Positions 36,059-45,428 of a DNA stretch of 64,000 nt are shown here, one piece after another; within the stretch, counting starts at the first letter, position 1; the number at the start of each line of letters is the position of its first letter. The stretch is from Pontibacter deserti (lineage in GTDB: Bacteria > Bacteroidota > Bacteroidia > Cytophagales > Hymenobacteraceae). Location: the NCBI RefSeq assembly GCF_023630255.1, contig NZ_JALPRS010000001.1:2108001-2172000 (forward strand), given 5' to 3'. The position numbers and the translations under genes were made by a program. Under the pieces are notes generated by a model, which worked only from the letters and a program-made list of their open reading frames with translations, searched no databases and had not been told where the DNA came from.

Positions 36059-36766
36059 ATGGGAAGAGCATTTGAATTTAGAAAAGCCCGCAAGTTTAAG
36101 CGCTGGGATAAAATGTCGAAGGCATTTACGCGCCTTGGTAAAGAGATTGTGATGGCCGTTAAGGAAGCCGGACCAAACCCTGAAACTAACGCCAGACTTC
36201 GTGCGGCTATGCAAAACGCTAAAGGCGTTAACATGCCGAAAGACCGCGTGGAAGCTGCCATTAAACGTGCATCTTCTAAAGAAGAAAAAGATTACGAAGA
36301 AGTTGTGTACGAAGGCTATGGCCCGCATGGCATCGCTATACTTGTAGAAACCGCTACTGACAACATCAACCGAACAATTGCAAATATGCGCGTATACTTT
36401 TCGCGTGCAGGTGGCGCAGTTGGCAAAACAGGTTCACTGGATTTTATATTTACCCGTAGAGGCATTTTTAAAATAAACCCGGAAGGCGTTGATATTGAAG
36501 AGCTGGAACTGGAACTGATTGATTTTGGTGCAGATGACATTTATGAGCACGAAGGCGAAATTATAGTTGAAACTGCCTTTGCTGATTTTGGCCAGATGCA
36601 GAAAGCCCTGGAAGAAAAAGGCTTGAATGTAATAAGCGCTGAACTGCAGCGTATACCAAACACCAGAACAGAGTTAACCGACGAGCAGGCAGAAGAGATA
36701 GAGAACCTGGTTGAAAAGATTGAAGAAGACGATGACGTACAGGCTGTTTACCATAACATGGCTTAA
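36059..36766 (+). CDS. YebC/PmpR family protein
   Basis: A 235-residue protein of the YebC/TACO1 family. MGRAFEFRKARKFKRWDKMS is the Bacteroidota form of the basic N-terminus; NMPKDRVEAAIKRA and YEGYGPHGIAILVETATDN are family blocks. Members were described as transcriptional regulators and more recently as ribosome-associated factors easing polyproline translation. The acidic C-terminus is usual. Own promoter box and own terminator, so monocistronic. Confidence 0.94.
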   Translation: MGRAFEFRKARKFKRWDKMSKAFTRLGKEIVMAVKEAGPNPETNARLRAAMQNAKGVNMPKDRVEAAIKRASSKEEKDYEEVVYEGYGPHGIAILVETATDNINRTIANMRVYFSRAGGAVGKTGSLDFIFTRRGIFKINPEGVDIEELELELIDFGADDIYEHEGEIIVETAFADFGQMQKALEEKGLNVISAELQRIPNTRTELTDEQAEEIENLVEKIEEDDDVQAVYHNMA

Positions 36767-36791
36767 CAGCATTACATCTATAGTATACTTG

Positions 36792-36818
36792 CAAAAGCTG
36801 CCCTAAAGGCAGCTTTTG
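36792..36818 (+). terminator. Terminator after yebC-type gene
   Basis: CAAAAGCTGCC / GGCAGCTTTTG, 11-bp arms with a 5-nt loop, then TTGTTT. Confidence 0.78.
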
Positions 36819-36885
36819 TTGTTTCTATCAGTACACTTTTCAGGTTAGGTCCGTACTTACTCATCTAGGCTCTCCTGATTCCGCT

Positions 36886-37848
36886 ATGCTAATCTATGTC
36901 TTGTTTGTGATTGGTTTTGTATTGCTCATAAAGGGAGCAGATACCTTAGTTACAGGTGCAACGTCCATTGCTAAAAAGTATCAGGTTCCTGATATGGTGG
37001 TTGGCTTAACAATTGTTTCGATAGGCACTTCTTTACCTGAATTAATAGTAAATATTTTATCCAGTATAGAAGGTCAGCCTGACCTGGCAATAGGTAATAT
37101 TTTTGGAAGCAATGTAGCTAACCTGCTTCTTATATTGGGTGTAACTGCTATCATCTGCCCTTTGCCAATAAAGCGAAACACCATACTTACCGAAATTCCA
37201 TTTTCGCTGATAGCAACCCTATTGGTTGGGTTCCTGGCCAACGCTAAACTTTTTGATGACCATATGCAGCTGTACATCAGCCGGAGCGATGGCTATATTC
37301 TGATCTTTTTCTTTATACTATTTATGGCCTACATCTATAACATAGCCAAAACAAATAAAGATGAAGTTCTAACAGAACAGAAGTCCTCTGTTATGCCGCT
37401 CAGTAAAGCACTTATTTATATTCTTTTGGGTATCGGAGGTTTGTTTCTGGGTGGTAAATGGGTGGTAGATGGAGCCGTAAGTATAGCCAAAATTGCAGGG
37501 TTCAGCGAATCATTTATCGGGTTAACAGTGGTGGCTGTGGGTACCTCGTTGCCGGAACTGGTAACTTCAGCTACAGCTGCCTACCGCCGAAGTATAGATA
37601 TTGCGGTTGGGAATGTGGTAGGCTCCAATATTTTTAACCTGCTCTTGATATTAGGTATTAGCGCTATTATACATCCGCTGCCCTTTAATGTGCTAAGCAA
37701 CTACGATATTGTAATGATGATTTTTGCCAGTACCCTACTTATACTTACCATGCCTTTGGGGAAACGAAATGCAATTGGGCGAATTAGCGGCACCATCTTC
37801 CTGTTGATTTACGCTGGCTATATAGTCTTCCTGATAAATAGGGGTTAA
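36886..37848 (+). CDS. Calcium/sodium antiporter, CaCA family
   Basis: A 320-residue membrane protein with about ten helices and the two internal alpha-repeats of the Ca2+/cation antiporter superfamily: GTSLPELIVN...GNIFGSNVANLLLILG in the first half and GTSLPELVTS...GNVVGSNIFNLLLILG in the second. The acidic residues of GTSLPE and the Asn of G-N bind cations. The size and layout match YrbG-type bacterial exchangers. It stands alone before the long AT-rich leader of the polysaccharide locus. Confidence 0.94.
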   Translation: MLIYVLFVIGFVLLIKGADTLVTGATSIAKKYQVPDMVVGLTIVSIGTSLPELIVNILSSIEGQPDLAIGNIFGSNVANLLLILGVTAIICPLPIKRNTILTEIPFSLIATLLVGFLANAKLFDDHMQLYISRSDGYILIFFFILFMAYIYNIAKTNKDEVLTEQKSSVMPLSKALIYILLGIGGLFLGGKWVVDGAVSIAKIAGFSESFIGLTVVAVGTSLPELVTSATAAYRRSIDIAVGNVVGSNIFNLLLILGISAIIHPLPFNVLSNYDIVMMIFASTLLILTMPLGKRNAIGRISGTIFLLIYAGYIVFLINRG

Positions 37849-38013
37849 TTTACATATTAGCACTATCTGCTCATCGTTAGATTTATCTGCAATTTATACT
37901 TGACACCAGCTATATCTCCTTTAACTCATTAACCACAAGTACTCAGATCTTAAAACATTCAACACACATTTAATAATCTATATACCAATATGTTATCATA
38001 TTATACTAGAAAT

Positions 38014-38167
38014 TGACGTAGTTATGACGTACCTAAAAAGTAGCTATGATGTGGGTACTTTTTATACACTTTGCTTAATTTCAAGTAGACTTATATCACA
38101 ATAGAGATAGACTTATATAGTTGAACCATAATTCTAGTTAATACATGGATCAGAGGTGTATAAGTCT
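38014..38167. promoter_or_regulatory. Candidate operator cluster upstream of susC
   Basis: This lies in the 416-bp gene-free, AT-rich gap 37849-38264. TGACGTA occurs at 38014-38020 and 38025-38031, 11 bp apart. A 9-bp inverted repeat TAAAAAGTA / TACTTTTTA is at 38034-38042 and 38056-38064. AGACTTATA occurs directly at 38087-38095 and 38109-38117, 22 bp apart, and inverted at 38159-38167. Helical phasing of direct repeats suits dimeric regulator binding. I see no convincing TAnnTTTG box; CATAGTTTG near 38228-38236 is the closest. Confidence 0.5.
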
Positions 38168-38264
38168 TTTGGCTAATCTATGCCATTACCTCCAGTTTGT
38201 ATTCTATCTTATACATTGTTTATTGCCATAGTTTGAGTTTTTAATCAATCTAACAAATTTTCCT

Positions 38265-41200
38265 ATGAGAAAATACTTCTACACAGCTATGGGTTGTCTT
38301 ACCATGGTTGCCTGCATTAACTCGGTTGCCTATGCAGACAATCCCGGTAAAGTACGACTCAAAAAAGAAAAGCGCTATGCCCAAACAGTAACTGGTAAAG
38401 TTACCTCCGAAAGCGGTGAACCACTGATCGGTGCAAGTGTTACCTTAAAAGGTACTTCTACAGGAGACGTTACTGACATAAATGGTAATTTCTCTCTTAA
38501 TGTGCCGGATGCGGGTGGTACACTTGTGGTATCATACATCGGGTTTATAACACAGGAGGTGCCTATTGATGGTCGCTCAACTATAAACATCACACTTCAG
38601 ACAGACGCAAAATCTCTGGAAGAAGTAGTAGTGATCGGGTATGGCGTGCAAAAGAAAAGCGTGGTAACAGGTGCGATATCCAGCGTAAAGAGCAAAGACC
38701 TGGAAAACCAACAGATAACTCGTTTGGAGCAAGCCTTACAAGGCAGAACTTCGGGTGTTGTTGTTGCATCCACATCTGGAGCACCTGGCGCCGAATCTAC
38801 GGTAAGAGTTAGAGGTATAACTACACTTAATAATAATAACCCGCTCTATGTAGTAGATGGTGTTGCGGTAACTGGAGGTATAGATTATCTGAACCAGTCT
38901 GATATCGAATCAATTGAGGTATTAAAAGATGCTGCATCGGCCGCTATATATGGTACCAGAGGTGCTACCGGCGTAATACTTGTAACTACCAAAAAAGGAA
39001 AAGAGGGTTCTTTACGATTAAACTATAATGCCTACTACGGCACACAGTCACCAACCCGAAAGATTGATCTTTTAAATGCCACAGAATATGCCACTCTCAG
39101 AAACGAAGCATCTGTAGCAGGTGGTGGACCAATTATTTACGAAGATCCTAAAGCTCTTGGAGAAGGCACAAACTGGCAGGATTACGTTTTTAACGACGAC
39201 GCTCGCATCCAGAACCATGACTTTAGCATAAGCGGTGGTAACAACAAATCAACATATTATGCCTCTTATGGATACTTAAACCAAGAGGGTATTGTAGCAT
39301 CTGAAATATCAAACTTTGAGCGCCACAACGTACGTTTAAACTCCTCACACAAAGTAGCAGACTGGCTTACTTTTGGCCAGAATTTGGGCTATTCACATAT
39401 TAAAGGTATGGGCGGCTTTAACCCAAACACTGAGTTTGGTGGTCCTCTAAACTCAGCTATCAACTTGGATCCCATCACCCCTGTTCTGATTACAGATCCT
39501 GCTATTCTAAACGATCCGAACAGCATTTATAACAAGCAACCAGTTGTAAGAAATCCACAAGGCTACCCTTATGGAATTTCAACCACAGTTATGCAGGAAA
39601 TGACAAACCCATTGGCCTACATCCAGACTCAAATAGGTAATTATGGCTGGTCTGAAAACCTGGTGGGTAATGCATTTGCTGAGGTTGAGCCACTAAAGGG
39701 TTTAAAATTCAGATCAACATTAGGTGGAAAATTAGCTTACTGGGGCGGCGAAAGCTTTAGGCCAATATTTTACCTGAATGCATCTACCACTAACCAGCAA
39801 ACTGCACGCAACCGTGACAGACACATGGTGATGGACTATAATATTGAAAACATACTCTCCTACACACGTGAACTCAATAATCATAATTTCACAGTTCTAT
39901 TAGGTCAGGGCGCCTACAAAGATGGAGAAATAGGAGGAATGGGCTTAACATACAATGCTTTACCAGCTATAAGCTTCGACGATGCCTCCTTTAACTTACC
40001 AGTCCCAAGTTCAAACATTACAGCATACGCTTACGATAACATAGCCCATACTGTAAGCTCTTTATTCGGCCGTGTAATATATGATTACAAAGAAAAATAC
40101 CTCTTTACAGGTATTATTCGGCGCGATGGATCATCCAACTTTGGCTCTAACTACCAATACGGCTACTTCCCGTCAGTTTCATTAGGTTGGGTGGCATCTA
40201 ACGAAGAATTCTGGCCAGAGAATAATGTAGTAGATTTCCTAAAGATTCGTGGATCATATGGCGAAGTAGGTAATGACCAAACCAAACCATTTGGGTTTAT
40301 AGCTACAGTAAGCCCAGGACGAAATTATACTTTTGGAAATACACTAAACCAAGGCTATATCATAGGTTATAGTCCTAATGCTCCTGCTAACCCTGACTTA
40401 CGCTGGGAAGAAACAGCCCAGACTAACATTGGCTTTGAGACAACAGTTCTGAATAGCATCAACTTCACATTTGACTGGTTCAATAAAAAGACTTCTGGCA
40501 TCTTAAGACCATTGGAGCTACCTGGCATGGCTGGGCAAACTGGTAACCCTATGGCTAACATTGCGGATATGCAGAACAGAGGTATTGAGTTGGAACTAGG
40601 TTATAATCAAAAGTTCGGTGAAGTTGGCTTCAGTATAAGTGGTAATGCTGGCTATGTTAAGAACGAAATACTTTCACTGGAAAGTGGCAAACAGTTTACA
40701 GAAGACGGTGCCGCCAGGATACAGACCTTTACATATGCACTTAACCGAAACATTGTAGGTGAATCATACTACTCTTTCTATGGCTTTAAAACAAACGGTA
40801 TCTTCCAGAACCAGGAAGATGTGGAGAGTTATGTAAGCTCTGCCGGAACCGTAATACAGCCAAATGCAGTACCTGGTGATTTCCGTTGGGTAGATACAAA
40901 CGACGATGGCCAGATTACAGAAGCTGACCGTGTAGTGTTAGGTAAACCTCTGCCAGACTGGACTTTTGGTTTAACGCTGAACGCAGATTGGAAAAACTTC
41001 GACGTGTTAATCTTCGGACAAGGTGCAACTGGCCATAAGATCTTCCAGGGACTACGCCGTCTGGAGATAGCAACAGCTAACTGGCAGACTAAAGCTCTGG
41101 GCCGCTGGACAGGTGAAGGTACATCCAATGACTTCCCAAGAATTTCTACTTCAGACCCTAACAACAACTTCTCAAACCCTTCTGACTTCTATTTAGAAGA

Positions 41201-41438
41201 CGGAGATTATTTCAGGATCAAGACGTTGCAAATAGGCTATACTATACCTGCTTCGCTTACTGATAAAATTTCTATCCAGAAGGCACGCTTCTATTTGAGC
41301 GGTAACAACATCTTCACTTTTACCAAATACACCGGATACGACCCTGAAATAGGTGGAGATAGAGCTATCTATGGTATTGACCGTGCTTTCTATCCGCAGG
41401 CACGCACATTTATGGTTGGTGTAAACTTAGGTCTATAG
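38265..41438 (+). CDS. SusC/RagA TonB-dependent outer-membrane transporter
   Basis: A 1057-residue protein. Signal peptide (about 1-24), carboxypeptidase-regulatory-like domain (about 41-120, VTGKVTSESGEPLIGASVTL), the SusC-type TonB box region around EEVVVIGYG, plug domain (about 125-240, including NNNPLYVVDGV and GTRGATGVILVTT), then the beta-barrel ending in an aromatic-rich terminal strand (TFMVGVNLGL). It imports oligosaccharides with its SusD lid. It heads the beta-glucan locus; susD follows after 27 bp. Confidence 0.96.
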   Translation: MRKYFYTAMGCLTMVACINSVAYADNPGKVRLKKEKRYAQTVTGKVTSESGEPLIGASVTLKGTSTGDVTDINGNFSLNVPDAGGTLVVSYIGFITQEVPIDGRSTINITLQTDAKSLEEVVVIGYGVQKKSVVTGAISSVKSKDLENQQITRLEQALQGRTSGVVVASTSGAPGAESTVRVRGITTLNNNNPLYVVDGVAVTGGIDYLNQSDIESIEVLKDAASAAIYGTRGATGVILVTTKKGKEGSLRLNYNAYYGTQSPTRKIDLLNATEYATLRNEASVAGGGPIIYEDPKALGEGTNWQDYVFNDDARIQNHDFSISGGNNKSTYYASYGYLNQEGIVASEISNFERHNVRLNSSHKVADWLTFGQNLGYSHIKGMGGFNPNTEFGGPLNSAINLDPITPVLITDPAILNDPNSIYNKQPVVRNPQGYPYGISTTVMQEMTNPLAYIQTQIGNYGWSENLVGNAFAEVEPLKGLKFRSTLGGKLAYWGGESFRPIFYLNASTTNQQTARNRDRHMVMDYNIENILSYTRELNNHNFTVLLGQGAYKDGEIGGMGLTYNALPAISFDDASFNLPVPSSNITAYAYDNIAHTVSSLFGRVIYDYKEKYLFTGIIRRDGSSNFGSNYQYGYFPSVSLGWVASNEEFWPENNVVDFLKIRGSYGEVGNDQTKPFGFIATVSPGRNYTFGNTLNQGYIIGYSPNAPANPDLRWEETAQTNIGFETTVLNSINFTFDWFNKKTSGILRPLELPGMAGQTGNPMANIADMQNRGIELELGYNQKFGEVGFSISGNAGYVKNEILSLESGKQFTEDGAARIQTFTYALNRNIVGESYYSFYGFKTNGIFQNQEDVESYVSSAGTVIQPNAVPGDFRWVDTNDDGQITEADRVVLGKPLPDWTFGLTLNADWKNFDVLIFGQGATGHKIFQGLRRLEIATANWQTKALGRWTGEGTSNDFPRISTSDPNNNFSNPSDFYLEDGDYFRIKTLQIGYTIPASLTDKISIQKARFYLSGNNIFTFTKYTGYDPEIGGDRAIYGIDRAFYPQARTFMVGVNLGL

Positions 41439-41465
41439 TTGAGAAGTACTTCAAAAGAAAGAATC

Positions 41466-42962
41466 ATGAAAAATAAATTCATATACGCAGCCATTTTTTC
41501 AATGGCACTGCCACTATTAAGCTCATGTAGTGATGATTTTCTGGATGTAGACCCGGAAGGTACCATTCTGGAATCTGAGTACTACAAAAACCCTGAAGAA
41601 GCTTATGCAGGTTTAGTAGCAGCTTACGACCCACTTGGTTGGCAGGCTGGCGATACCTATCATAACATTGGCGCAATAAACGCTGCCTCTGACGATGCAC
41701 ATGCAGGTGGTGGAGGCCCATCAGATATGCACACCTGGCAGGTATGGAACAGGTTTACATTAGACCCTGCTAACGGCCCGCAGGAAGAATACTGGGACCG
41801 AAACTTCAGAGGTATCGCCAGAGCGAATGTTATACTTTCGAAAGTAGAGGCTGGTGTACCAGGCTTGGCTCAGACAGTGGCAGATCGCTACATAGCTGAG
41901 GCAAAATTCCTGAGAGCTTACTACTACTTTGAACTGGTTCGCCTGTTTAAGAATGTGCCACTCATTACAGCACCGCTTGCAACCGAAGAAATATTTAACC
42001 AGGTGCAGGTAACTCCGGACCTGGTATATGCCCAGATCGAGAAAGATTTGGCAGAAGCTATACCTGATCTGCCTGTAACTGTACCTGTAGCCACAGAAGG
42101 TGGTCGTGCCACACAAGGCGCTGGTAAAGCATTACTTGGCAAAGTATACCTGTTTCAACAGAAATGGGATGAGGCAGCTGAGCAACTTGCAGATGTAAAT
42201 GGCACACCTGGCGAAACAAGTATGTACGGCTACAGATTGATGGATAACTATGGTGCTATTTTCGACCCTGCAAACAAGTTTAACAGCGAATCTATTTTTG
42301 AGATTGCCCATACCAACCTTGCAAGATCCGGCTGGGAGGCATGGCCTAACTTCGAAGGCAACGTTATGGTACAGATGTTTGGGCCAAGAGGTTATTCAGG
42401 TCCTACTTATGTAGCAGGCTGGGGCTTTAACCCGCTTACTGAGGACCTGGTAAATGCACTGGAAGGCGATCCACGCTATGAGCACACAGTACTTGACATT
42501 AAAAGTATAGAGGGAGCAACCTACGAGCCTAGCTACGACGATACTGGTTTCTTCGTCAAAAAGTATGCACCAAGAGCAGCCTGGGTAACAACTGCAGGTG
42601 GCGAACCGGCCCTGAACTTTGCAGTTAACTATATCGAAATACGCTTAGCGGATACTTACCTGATGGAAGCCGAAGCTCTTGTACAGGGAGGTGGAGACAT
42701 CACCAGGGCTGCCGATCTTTTAAATGCCGTTCGTGGTCGTGTTGGACTTCCAGAGGTAGCTCCTACCCTGGATAACATTTACAAAGAACGCAGACTAGAA
42801 CTGGCGACAGAAGGGCACCGCTTCTTTGACCTGGTCCGCACCGGAAGAGCAGCATCTATCTTAGCACCAATGGGCTTTGTGGGAGGTAAGCACGAAATAT
42901 TACCTATTCCACAGGAAGAATTATCAAATACAAAGCTGGTTCAGAACCCTGAATATCTGTAA
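41466..42962 (+). CDS. SusD-family glycan-binding lipoprotein
   Basis: A 498-residue surface lipoprotein; lipobox LLSSC then SDDFLDVDPEGT. FLRAYYYFELVRLFKNVPLI is the TPR-type signature and ERRLELATEGHRFFDLVRTG the C-terminal signature. An upstream start at 41439 would add nine residues before the signal; the ATG at 41466 is preferred. It should cap the SusC channel. It shares only the family core with the SusD at the window start. Confidence 0.96.
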   Translation: MKNKFIYAAIFSMALPLLSSCSDDFLDVDPEGTILESEYYKNPEEAYAGLVAAYDPLGWQAGDTYHNIGAINAASDDAHAGGGGPSDMHTWQVWNRFTLDPANGPQEEYWDRNFRGIARANVILSKVEAGVPGLAQTVADRYIAEAKFLRAYYYFELVRLFKNVPLITAPLATEEIFNQVQVTPDLVYAQIEKDLAEAIPDLPVTVPVATEGGRATQGAGKALLGKVYLFQQKWDEAAEQLADVNGTPGETSMYGYRLMDNYGAIFDPANKFNSESIFEIAHTNLARSGWEAWPNFEGNVMVQMFGPRGYSGPTYVAGWGFNPLTEDLVNALEGDPRYEHTVLDIKSIEGATYEPSYDDTGFFVKKYAPRAAWVTTAGGEPALNFAVNYIEIRLADTYLMEAEALVQGGGDITRAADLLNAVRGRVGLPEVAPTLDNIYKERRLELATEGHRFFDLVRTGRAASILAPMGFVGGKHEILPIPQEELSNTKLVQNPEYL

Positions 42963-42984
42963 CAGCCGATCATTTCAAATATAA

Positions 42985-44433
42985 ATGAATAAGATCATGA
43001 AATATAAAAATATACTTTCCAGAGTTTATTCTTACCTGGCTGTGGCACTGGCAGCAAGTATAGTTGGTGCCTGTACCCCGGAAGAAATGGATGGTGGATT
43101 AGGTCCTGCACCTACCTCCGAGTCAGTCGAGTTTTCTATGGCTCCAACGCAGGACAATCCAAACATCATCACCTTCACTAACCAGACCCCAGGAGCATTT
43201 AAAGCTATCTGGGATTTTGGAAATGGCAATACTGCCGTAGGCGACCAGGTGAACGGAGCTTTCCCGGTTGAAGGTACTTATACTGTAAAACTTACTGTTT
43301 TAACACGTGGTGGTTATGCATATAACACGAAAACGGTAACTATAGCCGAAACCAATGTTTCGATGCTGAACAGGGAAGATTACAACTTCCTGACCGGCGG
43401 TGCAGATGATGAGGATGGTAAAACATGGGTGATAGAGAAAGAGGTAAAAGGGCACCTTGGCGTAGGTGATGCCTCTGCCCCTAATCCCACACCTAACTGG
43501 TGGGCTGCCGGCGCAAACGAGAAAGCTGACGTTGGTTTATACGATGATGAAATGGTATTTAAACTTCAGGGCTTCTCTTATACTTACATAAACAATGGTA
43601 ACACCTATGCTAACAAAGATTATGCTTCAGAGCTAGGGGGCACTAATGCTTCGGCAGATGTTACCGTAGCTTATACTCCTCCTACTAATATGAACTGGAG
43701 CATAACTGAAGAGAACGGCAAAAAATATTTGTCAATCTCTAACGGCGGCTTCTTGGGTTACTATGTTGGTGAGTCTAAATACCAGATACTGGCACTTAGC
43801 GAGAATGAATTATACCTGATGAGTTCTCAGAAAGGTGTTCCGGGCAACGCCTGGTTCTACCGACTTGTACCAAAAGGTTATGTAAGACCAGTGGAGCCTA
43901 AGCCGGTAAAAATGGAAGACATGGAAGATAACTTTGATGAAGAAGGAAACCTTGTCTGGAAGAAAGAAGCACTTACCCTGAACGAATCCTACGATAACCC
44001 TGCCCCTGTTGGCATTAACAAATCAGCTAAGGTGGCCATGTATGTAAAACAGGAAGGCCAACCTTACGAATTTGCCAACATGTTTACTGACTTTAACTAT
44101 AACTTTGATTTAAGTCAGCGCAATGTATTTAAGTTAAAAGTATACGTGCCGAGCTACAACGACTTTATTACACAAGCTGGTGAAGACTGGGCAATCAAGA
44201 ACTTGTTAAAACAGGTTTCTATAAAGCTTCAGGATGGCACATCGGCACAGCCTTGGGTAAACCAGGTAGAGATAAAGCAACCAGTAGATAAACTGGATCA
44301 GTGGGTGGAATTAACCTTTGATTTCTCTGCCTTTAAAGACAGAAAAGACCTGAACAGAATTGTAATACAGGTTGGTGGCGAAGGCAACTTTATACCAGGC
44401 ATCTTCTTCCTGGATGACTTCAGACTTGAATAA
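42985..44433 (+). CDS. PKD-domain surface lipoprotein, probable glycan-binding protein
   Basis: A 482-residue lipoprotein (lipobox SIVGAC). A PKD domain lies at about 48-116 (FTNQTPGAFKAIWDFGNGNT, then EGTYTVKLTVLTRGG). The middle region is unassigned; the C-terminal ~170 residues are beta-rich with WVELTFDFSAFKDRKDLNRI and GIFFLDDFRLE, a pattern of carbohydrate-binding jelly-roll modules. Position third after SusC/D is where surface glycan-binding proteins (SusE/SGBP-B) are encoded. It has no catalytic motif. An in-frame ATG at 42997 is an alternative start. Confidence 0.85.
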   Translation: MNKIMKYKNILSRVYSYLAVALAASIVGACTPEEMDGGLGPAPTSESVEFSMAPTQDNPNIITFTNQTPGAFKAIWDFGNGNTAVGDQVNGAFPVEGTYTVKLTVLTRGGYAYNTKTVTIAETNVSMLNREDYNFLTGGADDEDGKTWVIEKEVKGHLGVGDASAPNPTPNWWAAGANEKADVGLYDDEMVFKLQGFSYTYINNGNTYANKDYASELGGTNASADVTVAYTPPTNMNWSITEENGKKYLSISNGGFLGYYVGESKYQILALSENELYLMSSQKGVPGNAWFYRLVPKGYVRPVEPKPVKMEDMEDNFDEEGNLVWKKEALTLNESYDNPAPVGINKSAKVAMYVKQEGQPYEFANMFTDFNYNFDLSQRNVFKLKVYVPSYNDFITQAGEDWAIKNLLKQVSIKLQDGTSAQPWVNQVEIKQPVDKLDQWVELTFDFSAFKDRKDLNRIVIQVGGEGNFIPGIFFLDDFRLE

Positions 44434-44451
44434 TAGGTGGATGTATAAACA

Positions 44452-44480
44452 GGGCCGGGAAGCTGCATTATTCCCGGCCC
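44452..44480 (+). terminator. Intra-operon hairpin between PKD lipoprotein and GH16 genes
   Basis: GGGCCGGGA (44452-44460) and TCCCGGCCC (44472-44480) form a perfect 9-bp GC-rich stem in the 95-bp gap. A T-run follows only after ~13 nt, so it may be a leaky terminator or an mRNA-stabilising end that favours the transport genes over the enzymes. Confidence 0.6.
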
Positions 44481-44528
44481 ACATCTAACTTCTTTTTACC
44501 CAGTACCCCAAATCATACTTACCAAGAC

Positions 44529-45404
44529 ATGTTTTTTAACAGACATAAATTTCAAAAAATGCTGTTCATTGTTACTTCTCTCTTCCTGTCCATGGTAGCA
44601 TCCTCTTGCTCAAAGTCGGAAGAACCCAAACCATACATATCACAACCTAAAACACCTGAAGACCTGAACTGGAAGTTCGAAACTACCCCTGTCTGGGCCG
44701 ATGAGTTTAATTATAGCGGTCAGCCTGATGCTGCCAAATGGGGATACGACATTGGTGGAACCGGCTGGGGAAACAATGAACTGCAGTATTATACCAACAG
44801 TACTTCTAATGCCAATGTAAGCGACGGTACCCTGAAGATCACAGCCAAAAAGGAAAGCAAAGAAGGCAAAGAATATACTTCAGCCAGAATTGTAACCAAA
44901 AACAAAGGCGACTTTTTGTACGGCAGATTCGAGATTAAAGCGAAGCTGCCAACAGGCAGAGGTACCTGGCCTGCCATCTGGATGCTGCCAACCGATTGGG
45001 CCTATGGCGGCTGGCCAAAATCCGGAGAGATTGACATCATGGAGCATGTAGGCTACGACCAGAACAAAGTGCACATAACAGTACATACCGAAGCTTATAA
45101 CCACGGTAAGAACACCCAAAAAGGTCAGAGCAAAGTAATTGAAACCGCCAGCACAGCTTTCCATACTTACCGCGTAGACTGGACCCCTTACGCTGTAAGA
45201 GGCTACATCGACGATGCTCCGGTTTTCCAGTTTGTGAATGAAGGAAAAGGATTTGAAGTATGGCCTTTCGATAAGCGTTTTCACCTGCTGCTTAACATAG
45301 CTGTCGGTGGTAACTGGGGTGGCGCACAGGGAGTTGACCCTAACGTTTTCCCACAGACAATGGAAGTAGATTATGTAAGGGTATATAAGATGATTGAGAA
45401 GTAA
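44529..45404 (+). CDS. GH16 beta-glucanase (laminarinase-type) lipoprotein
   Basis: A 291-residue lipoprotein (lipobox VASSC). GH16 catalytic motif EIDIME: nucleophile Glu167, Asp169 and acid/base Glu172. WPAIWMLPTDW before it and HTYRVDWTPYAVRGYID after it are typical of the laminarinase (endo-beta-1,3-glucanase) branch. The EIDIME spacing with the beta-bulge (E-x-D-x-x-E) fits GH16_3. Predicted to cut beta-1,3-glucan at the cell surface before uptake. Confidence 0.93.
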   Translation: MFFNRHKFQKMLFIVTSLFLSMVASSCSKSEEPKPYISQPKTPEDLNWKFETTPVWADEFNYSGQPDAAKWGYDIGGTGWGNNELQYYTNSTSNANVSDGTLKITAKKESKEGKEYTSARIVTKNKGDFLYGRFEIKAKLPTGRGTWPAIWMLPTDWAYGGWPKSGEIDIMEHVGYDQNKVHITVHTEAYNHGKNTQKGQSKVIETASTAFHTYRVDWTPYAVRGYIDDAPVFQFVNEGKGFEVWPFDKRFHLLLNIAVGGNWGGAQGVDPNVFPQTMEVDYVRVYKMIEK

Positions 45405-45428
45405 TCTTTAAACAGATTTATACTTTCA

